Of a DNA stretch of 32,131 nucleotides, positions 8,210 through 15,577 are shown piece after piece (within the stretch, counting starts at the first letter, position 1; each line of letters begins with the position of its first letter). Position numbers and translations under genes: made by a program. The stretch is from positions 1 to 32,131 of the forward strand of contig SHZD01000046.1 in the NCBI GenBank assembly GCA_009692465.1, in the 5' to 3' direction. The DNA is from Myxococcales bacterium. Lineage in GTDB: Bacteria; Myxococcota_A; UBA9042. Below the pieces are notes generated by a model. That model was not told where the DNA came from. It did no database searches and saw only the letters and a program-made list of their open reading frames with translations.

Positions 8210-8887
8210 CTACTTCTTATTGGCCTCACCGGGCGTCGGCACCGTCGCGGTAAATGCGCCCGTACCATCGGGAATTCGTCCCCAGGCCGCCGTATCCGTC
8301 AGCGTAGTGGCTGGCACCGCGACTGCCGACACGACTTGCTTGTTGGCGATCAAAAATATCCCATCGCCGCCGCTGGCACTGACCTTAAATGCCATGTGCC
8401 AGCAGGTCTTGGGTCCGATTGCCAAGCAGTCGGTTTGCTGTCCCGGAAGCGGACTTTTCTTGCCTACCACCAGCAAGCGGGCGCCGGCCGCGAGCGTTGC
8501 TGCAGCAGGAAAAGTCAGGCCTGAGGCGATCTTGGGGCAACCGTCGCTGCCCTTGTCCGTCAGGACCATGCCGCCCAAGCTGACGGCTTCGCTGCCGGTG
8601 TTGACCAGTTCAACCCAGTCGTCGGATTTGCCTTGCACTTCGTTGATCGCGATCGGCGAACTGCCCGTGACCGCCGGCGAAACGGCGCACGCCCCCACCG
8701 CTGCCGTTTCAGCACCGATTGCGGCATCCGCTTGGGCTGCGCCATCGGCGGCCCCAGCGCCATCGGCGACCCCGGCGGCGTCGACTGTCGCTGTCGCCGC
8801 ATCGGCGGTAGATGCCGGCGTTTCGCTGCCGCACGCAGCGACCACAACAGTGCAAAATAAAGCCACAGAACGCAGACAGGCTGCCAT
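8210..8887 (-). CDS. Lamin-tail-domain (LTD) lipoprotein
   Basis: The start at 8887 gives MAACLRSVALFCTVVVAAC, a lipoprotein signal with lipobox VAAC (Cys19). An open frame extends about 23 codons further upstream but adds no signal-like sequence. An Ala/Asp/Thr/Gly-rich linker follows to about residue 70. The rest matches the LTD immunoglobulin-like fold: PIAINEVQGKSDDWVELVNTGS, then VSLGGMVLTDKG, and the closing VPTPGEANKK, which resembles the usual PTPGxxN ending. LTD domains occur in bacterial surface and secreted proteins; their ligands here are unknown. The protein is probably outer-membrane-anchored. The spacer 8888-9185 on its 5' side shows no gene. Confidence 0.75.
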   Translation of the reverse strand: MAACLRSVALFCTVVVAACGSETPASTADAATATVDAAGVADGAGAADGAAQADAAIGAETAAVGACAVSPAVTGSSPIAINEVQGKSDDWVELVNTGSEAVSLGGMVLTDKGSDGCPKIASGLTFPAAATLAAGARLLVVGKKSPLPGQQTDCLAIGPKTCWHMAFKVSASGGDGIFLIANKQVVSAVAVPATTLTDTAAWGRIPDGTGAFTATVPTPGEANKK

Positions 8888-9185
8888 TGGGCTCGATACA
8901 GAGGGGCAACTACACTTCAAAACAAACCTCCAATTGACCCGGCGGCTCGGTGCCAATGGCCAAGAAATTCCTCAATGAAATAACGGATATCAGCGGGCGG
9001 CCTGCCGGTAAATGCGCCAGCTCCAGCAAATGCCCACGCGCCGGCCGGCGCACCAGCTTGAATACACACAAGTAGACTCAATCGACGGCGACCGGACACG
9101 GGCAGTGCACGCCGACACCCTGCCGATGCATACCAAATTGTGGCCAGCCCGCAAATGTTCCGCTGCCCGCATAGGCCGTGGGCGC

Positions 9186-10235
9186 CTACTGGAGCGGCAA
9201 CCGCCACAGTTGCGCCGACGCCCCTTCGCTGATGGTCCACAGACTGCCATCGGCCGCAAAGGCAATGCCCTCGCCCTGGATTTCAGCGGGCAGCGCAATC
9301 GCGCAGGTCGGTGCCAAAAACGCTTCAGCAATGCCACTTTGTGGCGCCCGCGCCCACCAAAACGCCGTTGACTTGGTCCGCAACACCACCGCACCGCCAT
9401 CGGTCCGTACGGCGCCGCCAGTCACTTCTTTGTCGCCCGCTCCGGCGCCGACCCCAAGCAGCGGCGCGCTGCCAAACTGCAACTGGGCGATTTTTTCCAA
9501 GGCGTTGACCGCGGTCAGGCTGTGCGGCGCAGCGGCGCGGTACACCTTGGTCTTGCCATTGGCCGCCTTGGTGGCGAGGTAAAGGTCGCCAGTGATGGCG
9601 TCGACCAGCAGGGCCTCAGCGTCGTGGGCGCCATCGGGATAGGCCAAAGCCACCACTGCGACTTGGTTCACTGTGTGCACCGCCACCGCACCTTGCCCAG
9701 CCACTTTGGGTTCGGCGAAGCGATACACGGTAATCGTCTTGCGGTTAGCCAGATTGTCGCCGATATCCGCCACAAACAGTTGGGTCGCGGTGCTGTCAGC
9801 GGCCGGGCCGATGCCGATGTCTTCCCAATCGACCACCGTGGCCGTAGGCAGCAAGACTACCGCGCGCAATTGCGCTTGGCCGTCGATGGCAAACACCCGT
9901 GGCGGCTTGTCGCTGTCGTTGTGAGTCCACAGCAGGTTGGCTTGGGCCACACTCGCGGCCAGACCGCTCAACTCCGCCAGATCCGGCGCGCCGACTTTGC
10001 CCGTCGCGATTGCAGTGGCCACCCGCAGGCAGGTCGCTGCACTGCGATTGCCGTCGCTGGGCGGGCCGTCCGCGCTTGCAGCGTCCACTGCAACCTGCAT
10101 CGCGCTATCGGCAGCGTCCGGCCCGGCGTCGGCGGTGGCCGCTGTGGTCCCGCAGCGAGCGCCACAAATCACCACACCTACAGCCACAGCTGCGACTATG
10201 CGCTTTTGCGCGCGCACGATCCTGACTGAACACAT
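9186..10235 (-). CDS. Exported beta-propeller-like protein of unknown function
   Basis: This is a 350-residue reading from the ATG at 10235, which has a purine-rich GGGGTGGCGAGG just before it. The frame is open further upstream to 10508, but that part lies in low-information sequence. The N-terminus has basic residues and then a hydrophobic run (IVAAVAVGVVICGA) with Cys near the end. The match to a lipobox is poor, so anchoring is uncertain. A short Ala/Asp linker leads to a repetitive all-beta region: LSGLAASVAQANLLWTHND, VFAIDGQAQL, VVDWEDIGIGPAAD, LFVADIGDNLANRKTITVYR, DAEALLVDAITGDLYLATK, IQGEGIAFAADGSLWTISEG. The DWEDIxxGP and DIGDNxxxR motifs belong to a widespread uncharacterised propeller-like family. 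No catalytic function can be assigned. Confidence 0.7.
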   Translation of the reverse strand: MCSVRIVRAQKRIVAAVAVGVVICGARCGTTAATADAGPDAADSAMQVAVDAASADGPPSDGNRSAATCLRVATAIATGKVGAPDLAELSGLAASVAQANLLWTHNDSDKPPRVFAIDGQAQLRAVVLLPTATVVDWEDIGIGPAADSTATQLFVADIGDNLANRKTITVYRFAEPKVAGQGAVAVHTVNQVAVVALAYPDGAHDAEALLVDAITGDLYLATKAANGKTKVYRAAAPHSLTAVNALEKIAQLQFGSAPLLGVGAGAGDKEVTGGAVRTDGGAVVLRTKSTAFWWARAPQSGIAEAFLAPTCAIALPAEIQGEGIAFAADGSLWTISEGASAQLWRLPLQ

Positions 10236-10528
10236 CCTCGCCACCCCGCTGAACTCAACCTGCCAGCCACTGCGTATTGGGCGTAACCGATACCCTACCA
10301 CCGTTGGGCCGGACTTGCCGACCAAAGGTAGAGCGATCGTTGAGCCTGACCTGGGCGGCAGCCCCAAAATACCCACAAAATTGATCGGATTACCGACCGC
10401 TGTTAGCCTGCCGCGCCGGGCAACCGCGCGCTGTGTCGCCGCGGTCCCACCTTTTGAGTGGCTAGTGCCATTCGAGTTGCCAGTGCCATTGCCTTCAAAT
10501 CCGCTCAACTCCGTGCAAACTGCCGCTC

Positions 10529-10665
10529 ACGGCCCGTGCAACATCAAGTCGATTTCGCCCTGCGGCCTATTGCTGAGTTGGTGGGTCGCTAACTCGCGGC
10601 TTTTCAAGCCGCCTGCACGCTCCGTTCCGATCGCGGATCGATCGAGTAATCGGTGCCCGGGTCCT
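10529..10665 (-). mobile_element. Family 2 element (137 bp), copy 3, decayed
   Basis: It aligns end to end with the copy at 8033-8169: GGCCCGTGCA at the left, AAGTC loop, GGTCGCTAACTCGCGGCTT, TCGCGGATCGATCGAG and a right end GGGTCCT. The 5' hairpin stem has lost pairing (CATC-AAGTC-GATTTCGC), but the CGGCTT-TTC-AAGCCG hairpin is intact. It sits immediately before the reading frame of the next gene. The rest of 10236-10707 shows no gene. Confidence 0.75.
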
Positions 10666-10707
10666 CAGGTCCCGGCGACCCCTGCCCTTTGGCTTTGCCG
10701 TTGCGCC

Positions 10708-11727
10708 TTGAGTGTCGCGATCTGCTTGGGCTTGGTCGCCGTACCTGCCGCCGCCGAGGTGCTGCCGTTGCCGGCCAGCCAGCAAACGCTGTTGCAAGCC
10801 GTGGCCGAGGATCCAGCGCCCAAAATGCTGCTCGGCAACAATGCCAGCCTGTTCGGCAAGCACTATTGGGCCAGCAACGAATGGCACTTGGAGCTATTTG
10901 CCGCCCATCTGAAGCCTATCGGCGGTGCCTATGTCGGCGTGGGTTCGGATCAAGCCTACCTGTTGATGGGGATGACCCGGCCAGAAGTGGCCTGGCTGGT
11001 CGATTACGATGCCGATGTAGTGATGTTGCAACGTATTTATCGGGCGTTCTTCGCTGCCACTGCCGACCGCCGCGAATTCATGCCGCTGTGGCGCGCCGAC
11101 CACGTCGTCACTTCCAAAGAACTGATCCGCAAGCACTTGAGCCAGCGAGCCGATCTCGCCGCCCACCTCAAGCTGTTTGGCCAGGCTCGTTCCAAAATCG
11201 AACGCCGTCTGCTGCGGGTGACCGCCAATTTTACCAAAGCCAAGGTGGCGAGCTTTTTGACCGATGACGCCACCTACACGTGGTTGCGGCAACTGGAGCT
11301 GGCCGGGCGCATTCGCTCACTGCGCGCGGACCTGCTGCTGCAGGGCGCCATCGCCCAGATCGGTCAGCAAACCCGGCAAATGGGCTTGACGGTGCGCAGC
11401 CTGTATCTGTCCAATGCCGAAGGCTACTGGAACTACACGCCGCAGTTTCGCAGCAATATTGCGAGCCTGCCCATCGACGACCACGCCGTGCTGTTGCGCA
11501 CCATAGGCACTTGGAATCACAATTTTGACTACATTTACCATGTGATGCCGTTGCAGTCGTATGCTGCGTGGGTGGCTAGCGATTACATTCATAATTTTAG
11601 GGCGATGGTGCGTTTTCGCCTTCCCAAAGCTGGCGAGTATTTTGCCCTAGTGTCGCCAGCCTCGCAGCCGCCGCCAGCGCCACCGCCCCGCTCGTCTAGG
11701 AGCCTGTCGGAAATCAATCGGTTGTGA
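10708..11727 (+). CDS. LIC_10091-like exported protein; both ends altered by repeat elements
   Basis: The conserved body begins at about 10825 (MLLGNNASLFGKHYWASNEWH) and includes GGAYVGVGSDQAYLLMGMTRPEVAWLVDYDADV, a pattern I associate with the uncharacterised LIC_10091 family. Upstream in frame is a signal-like hydrophobic stretch (ALSVAICLGLVAVPAAAEV), but there is no ATG or GTG before it. The best in-frame start is the TTG at 10708, without a clear ribosome site. The start region adjoins a family 2 element ending at 10665, so the original start may have been lost. At the other end the last nine residues (SLSEINRL and the residue before) and the stop codon are encoded by the family 1 element at 11696. 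The biochemical role is unknown. Confidence 0.6.
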   Translation: MSVAICLGLVAVPAAAEVLPLPASQQTLLQAVAEDPAPKMLLGNNASLFGKHYWASNEWHLELFAAHLKPIGGAYVGVGSDQAYLLMGMTRPEVAWLVDYDADVVMLQRIYRAFFAATADRREFMPLWRADHVVTSKELIRKHLSQRADLAAHLKLFGQARSKIERRLLRVTANFTKAKVASFLTDDATYTWLRQLELAGRIRSLRADLLLQGAIAQIGQQTRQMGLTVRSLYLSNAEGYWNYTPQFRSNIASLPIDDHAVLLRTIGTWNHNFDYIYHVMPLQSYAAWVASDYIHNFRAMVRFRLPKAGEYFALVSPASQPPPAPPPRSSRSLSEINRL

Positions 11728-11902
11728 AATGTCTATCAGGTTATACACAATGAATCTAGTACGATCCAACAGGCTCCTAGCCAGTCAACTATTCTCAGCT
11801 GTCGGAGAACTGCCCGGAGTGAATCCGTGCAGTTTCGGACAGTTGCCGCCGTCTAGCCAGACGGCGCTAAGAGCGAGTCGGAATACTCCGACACGCTCCT
11901 AG
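11696..11902 (-). mobile_element. Family 1 element (207 bp), copy 2
   Basis: It is an inverted copy, exactly the length of the ones at 2121 and 14130, with both CTAGGAGC ends intact. It contains an inner CTAGGAGC-type end at 11774-11782, so a sub-unit of about 87 bp has its own inverted repeats. It supplies the stop codon of the upstream LIC_10091-like gene. Confidence 0.85.
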
Positions 11903-12026
11903 GCCAGCGGCACCTGCGCCCATTGTCCGCAAAACGGCCGCCGCCCCCGCCGTCGCAAGGTAACGGTTTGACCCCTGTAGCCCCCGCCTCTACACTCTGG
12001 GAGCATCGGCAGCCTACCGACGCGGC

Positions 12027-12038
12027 GGAGCAGTTTTG
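12027..12038 (+). promoter_or_regulatory. Ribosome binding site with TTG start of the metalloprotease gene
   Basis: GGAG at 12027-12030 lies five bases before the TTG at 12036. No ATG exists between this point and the prepilin-like segment, so the TTG is the start that keeps the leader peptide. Confidence 0.55.
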
Positions 12039-13901
12039 ACGGCCAAGCCCATTTGCACACCAGCGCCCGCTGCGGGCCTAGGCTTTGGGTTGCCGGGTGC
12101 GACTGGCTTTTCGTTGGTCGACTTGCTGGTCGCCTTTGCCCTGATTGGGCTGTGCGCCGCCGCACTGGCCGCCGGTTCTGTGTATTCGCGCAAAGCCCCC
12201 CTCACCAGCTCGATGGGGCCACAAGCGCCCAGTTCGATAGGGCCACGAGCGCCCGCTGGTGCTGGCAAGCCCGCCGCGACTGGCGCAGGCCAACCGGCAA
12301 CGACTGGTGCCGACCTCGCGCCATCAGCACCCGCAGCGATCGCTGGCACCGCCGACCTCGAGCTCGATTCGAACCAGCAAGCTGCATCCAAGGAGCACTC
12401 GGTTGCCGCCCACGGCCACGTTGGTGTTGTCGGCCCCATTGGCTGGACTGGGCTGAGCGAAGGCCGCGATCGCGATGGCGAAAGTGCTTTTGCCGCTGGC
12501 TCCGGCACCGTGGCCCCGTTTGAAGCCGCTGGACCGGTGTCGCGGGCCGCGTTGCGGCGCTACGAAGGCAAGACTGCGGTGCTGTGGACCGACACCCGCG
12601 CGGACTACGCTACGGAATTGATGGAGCGCCTCGACTCGTTCTTGGCCCAAGCCCATGCCGAGATGGCCCAGATACTCGATGTACAGGCTACCCCAAAACC
12701 TGTTCAAATTTATGTATTTGAGTCGCAGGAGCGCTACCAAGACTACGCCCGCGAGCACGCCCCCGGCCTGGTCAACAACGGCGGATTTTACGACGGTGGG
12801 ATGCGCACCGTGGTGACCTATCGCTACAACAACTCGATGCAGTTGTATTTTCATGAGCTTGTCCACGCTATGATGGGCGAGCAGTTTGCCGACCACAACT
12901 TCACTCGCTACACCCGGCGCCACTGGCCGGTGTGGTTTGACGAGGGCATGGCCGAATACTTGGGCTCGTTTGAGTTGCACGCCGGCAAGGTCAAAGTGCC
13001 CGCGCTCAACAATGGCAAGTTAGCCTATCTTTACAATGCGTTAGCCTCAAGCATGTTCATCGACATGGCCTCGCTGCTCAAGGCCCCGGCCGAGCGGTTT
13101 TCAGGCGCTTCGATGAACATTTACTACGCCGAAGCGTGGGGGTTGCTGCAGTTTCTGCTGTCAAATCCGAGTAATCGCCCCAAGATGGCCCAGTTTTTTC
13201 GCCGGATTAAGGCTGGCGAAGACGGCGTGGTCGCGTTTAAGGCTGCCTTTGGCGACGATCTGACCCAGTTAGACGAAGCTTGGCGCGTGTATTTATTGCA
13301 ACTCGCCCAGCCGCGGCCCGGCAAAGTCGCCCTGTTTGCCGGTGACACCGTCGACGACTGGACGATTCACGAGGGCGGGCAATGGCGCGCCGCCAATGGT
13401 GAGATCGCAGGTACCGGCGATCGCAACTACAACTATCTGATAAAGAACGAAATTCCCGCACAGGCCCTGACCTACAGTGTCGACGTCAACTTACAGCGCG
13501 GCACCGCCGGTCTGATTTTGGGCAATAATTTTCACGGCGAGTACCCGTACTACTACCTCATTGAATTTTCACGCGATGTGGTGATGTTGCGGCGGGCGTG
13601 GTCGGCCAGCCAAATCGAGCCGGTGATTCAAGCCTACGCCGAGGTGCCAGTGGCCGAGTGGGTCACGGTCAAGGTCAGCGTCGTCGATCGGGTGCTGACC
13701 TTGTGGGTGGGCGAGCGTGAAGTGCTCAAGGCCCGCACCGATCGCGACCGCTATTCACTGTTTGGCCTGTACCTGTACAAAGCCAAAGCTCGGTTTCGCA
13801 ACGTCACTTTGGAGCGGCAGGCCAGCGGTTACCTCAGTGGCGTCGCTACTTCGCGGGCCAGTGCCGGCGGACCGGCACAGCCCGCGCTCAGTCCCCCGTA
13901 G
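12036..13901 (+). CDS. Gluzincin-type zinc metalloprotease with prepilin-like N-terminus
   Basis: This 621-residue protein starts at a TTG. Residues 20-46 (PGATG then FSLVDLLVAFALIGLCAAALAAG) look like a class III prepilin signal: Gly24 before Phe25, a polar residue at +5 (Asp29 in place of the usual Glu) and a hydrophobic helix. Residues 50-165 are a disordered Pro/Ala/Gly linker. Residues about 175-425 form a peptidase-MA-like domain with the zinc motif HELVH (273-277) and the third ligand in FDEGMAEYLG (Glu303 or Glu307), plus NIYYAEAWGLLQFLL. Residues about 432-605 resemble a concanavalin-type beta-sandwich (DDWTIHEGGQWRAANGEIAG, GTAGLILGNN, WVTVKVSVVDRVLTLWVG, RFRNVTLER), as in DUF1080-like domains. 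It is probably anchored outside the inner membrane or in a pilus-like fibre. The substrate is unknown. Confidence 0.8.
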   Translation: MTAKPICTPAPAAGLGFGLPGATGFSLVDLLVAFALIGLCAAALAAGSVYSRKAPLTSSMGPQAPSSIGPRAPAGAGKPAATGAGQPATTGADLAPSAPAAIAGTADLELDSNQQAASKEHSVAAHGHVGVVGPIGWTGLSEGRDRDGESAFAAGSGTVAPFEAAGPVSRAALRRYEGKTAVLWTDTRADYATELMERLDSFLAQAHAEMAQILDVQATPKPVQIYVFESQERYQDYAREHAPGLVNNGGFYDGGMRTVVTYRYNNSMQLYFHELVHAMMGEQFADHNFTRYTRRHWPVWFDEGMAEYLGSFELHAGKVKVPALNNGKLAYLYNALASSMFIDMASLLKAPAERFSGASMNIYYAEAWGLLQFLLSNPSNRPKMAQFFRRIKAGEDGVVAFKAAFGDDLTQLDEAWRVYLLQLAQPRPGKVALFAGDTVDDWTIHEGGQWRAANGEIAGTGDRNYNYLIKNEIPAQALTYSVDVNLQRGTAGLILGNNFHGEYPYYYLIEFSRDVVMLRRAWSASQIEPVIQAYAEVPVAEWVTVKVSVVDRVLTLWVGEREVLKARTDRDRYSLFGLYLYKAKARFRNVTLERQASGYLSGVATSRASAGGPAQPALSPP

Positions 13902-13937
13902 AGAGCCGCGCAAATGTCATTTGCCCGGCGTGTCCTT

Positions 13938-14130
13938 GCTTGTTGCGTGGGTCGCGAGCCTGCGCCCGGGGCGTCAGGCCGCTCCGGTCTTGTTGGGGAA
14001 TTTATTCGGGTTGGCGTTAATTGGTCTGGCCACAGCTTGTTGCGTGGGTCGCGAGCCTGCGCCCGGGGCGTCAGGCCGCTCCGGTCTTGTTGGGGAATTT
14101 ATTCGGGTTGGCGTTAATTGGTCTGGCCAC
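13938..14130 (+). repeat. 97-bp direct tandem repeat, two units
   Basis: Units at 13938-14034 and 14035-14130 are essentially identical, each beginning GCTTGTTGCGTGGGTCGC and ending GGTCTGGCCAC. The second unit runs straight into the CTAG end of the family 1 element at 14130. The near-absence of differences suggests a recent duplication. The repeat has no convincing coding role. Confidence 0.9.
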
Positions 14131-14336
14131 TAGGAGCGTGTCGGAGTATTCCGACTCGCTCCCAGCCCCGTCTGGCTAGACGGCGACAACTGTCCGAAAC
14201 TGCACGGATTCACTCCGGGCAGTTCTCGGACAGTTGAGAATAGTTGACTGGCTAGGAGCCTGTTGGATCGTAATAGATTCATTGTGTATAACCTGATCGA
14301 CATTTCACAACCGATTGATTTCCGACAGGCTCCTAG
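14130..14336 (+). mobile_element. Family 1 element (207 bp), copy 3
   Basis: Ends are CTAGGAGCGTGTCGGA and its near-inverse. The internal second CTAGGAGCCTGT at about 14252 is intact here, which shows the composite structure clearly. It inserts directly at the end of the 97-bp tandem repeat. Confidence 0.85.
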
Positions 14337-14430
14337 GGCGATGGTGCGGACCCGCCACCCGCATAGGTACGAAAATTGCTGAGTTGTTTAGGCATTGTGG
14401 CCAAAACAGTGACTCGGGTTGCGCGGCCCA

Positions 14431-14470
14431 CCACCACCGGCAACCACCGGCAACCACCGGCAACCACCGG
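14431..14470 (+). repeat. 10-bp minisatellite (CAACCACCGG, four units)
   Basis: Three exact units preceded by one variant (CCACCACCGG) lie 55 to 95 bases before the start codon of the next gene. Copy number could vary by slippage and change promoter spacing. Confidence 0.8.
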
Positions 14471-14525
14471 CAACACTACTGAAGCGAGTCGCCGTTGATC
14501 GGCTCGCTGGCGCCGAGGAAACACA

Positions 14526-15275
14526 ATGACCGAGTTGACGGAAGTCTACAATCGCTGCGGCTCCTGCCGCCATTTCGTCCCCAACCACACCGATCGCAAT
14601 GGGCGGACTCAGGGCGAGTGTCAGGGCCGACCGACCCATCCGACCGTGCAAGCCCACGAATACGGGTGCCCTGAGTACCACATGCAGCGCAACCGGGTGA
14701 CGCCGGGCACCCCGATTCCCGCCGATGGCGACCTGTCACCGCGGCAACGGGACAATGCCCGGCGCATGGACCAGACGCGGGCTACTCAGGTGTCGGCGCG
14801 CACCCAGACTGAACGGCTGCGTATGGTGCGGATTGACACCGACCAAGACGACAAGACGGCGGCCTTTGATTCCCAAGAGTTGCCGCTGACCTTAGACGGC
14901 GAGGGCGGCGGCATGACCCGCCGCGAATTTCGTGCTCTGCTGGCTGACGTGCTCGATGACGCCATGGATCAGGTGCTCGGTACTGCGCCGACTCCGATGC
15001 ACGCGCGCTACCGTGGCGGCAAGCTGATCGTGCAGCCCGCCAATGCGGAGTTGCAGAGCAAAGAGATGGAAGTCGATGTGTTGTTTCGAAAAGTCATTAG
15101 TATTCGCGACAAGTTGCGCTTACTCGAGCAAAAAATTAACAGCTGCGATAAACTGGCGGACGGCGAAAAAGTGCAGTTGCAACAGTATATCACCGGCTGC
15201 TATGGCAGTTTGACCAGCTTCAACTATCTTTTCCGCGATAAAGACGACCAGTTTGTCGGAGAAAGTAAAGGCTAG
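14526..15275 (+). CDS. Conserved-looking protein with N-terminal Cys motif, unknown function
   Basis: This is a 249-residue cytoplasmic protein. The ATG at 14526 follows GAGGAAAC at good spacing. The N-terminus has a small metal-site candidate: CGSCRHF (Cys11, Cys14), GECQGRP (Cys32), GCPEY (Cys48). A charged linker follows. The C-terminal half contains FRALLADVLDDAMDQ, a GGKLIVQPAN strand, and then IRDKLRLLEQKINSC, VQLQQYITGCYGSLTSFNYLF, which has the conserved look of a helical domain. I recall similar proteins from myxobacterial genomes but cannot name a family. There is no signal peptide or membrane segment. The 3' end runs two bases short of the family 1 element at 15272 after allowing for the stop codon overlap. 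Confidence 0.7.
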   Translation: MTELTEVYNRCGSCRHFVPNHTDRNGRTQGECQGRPTHPTVQAHEYGCPEYHMQRNRVTPGTPIPADGDLSPRQRDNARRMDQTRATQVSARTQTERLRMVRIDTDQDDKTAAFDSQELPLTLDGEGGGMTRREFRALLADVLDDAMDQVLGTAPTPMHARYRGGKLIVQPANAELQSKEMEVDVLFRKVISIRDKLRLLEQKINSCDKLADGEKVQLQQYITGCYGSLTSFNYLFRDKDDQFVGESKG

Positions 15276-15526
15276 CTGCGAGTCGGAGTATTCCGACTTG
15301 CTGCTAGCTCCGCCTGGCTAGACGGCGTCAACTGTCTAAAACTGAACGGATTTACTCCGGGCAGGTCTTGGACAAATACTCCGGGCAGGTCTTGGACAAA
15401 TACTGCGGGCAGGTCTTGGACAGTTGAGACTATCTCAATGGCGACGAGACTGTCAGATCGTAATAGATTCATTGTGTATAGCCGGATAGACATTCAAACT
15501 TCGTTTGATTTCCGACAGGCTCCTGA
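15272..15526 (+). mobile_element. Family 1 element, enlarged copy 4 (255 bp)
   Basis: The right end TCCGACAGGCTCCT matches the other copies; the left end has drifted to CTAGCTGCGAGTCGGA. It is 48 bases longer than the other three copies, and the excess is two extra units of a 24-bp segment (CTCCGGGCAGGTCTTGGACA type) at about 15352-15423. The gene upstream ends inside its left edge. Confidence 0.85.
15352..15423 (+). repeat. 24-bp triplication inside family 1 element
   Basis: Three consecutive units read TACTCCGGGCAGGTCTTGGA, the same again, and TACTGCGGGCAGGTCTTGGA, each followed by CA and two more bases. The 207-bp copies have a single equivalent segment. Confidence 0.85.
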
Positions 15527-15577
15527 CCGGTCGGGCAGCGGTTGACTCCAGTCTGCTTGCCCGCGGAGAATTGGCCC

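Noticed and set aside
9937-10700. Long 5' extension of the LIC_10091-like frame
   Set aside because: The upstream part runs antisense through the start of the propeller-like gene and through a repeat element, and shows no domain.
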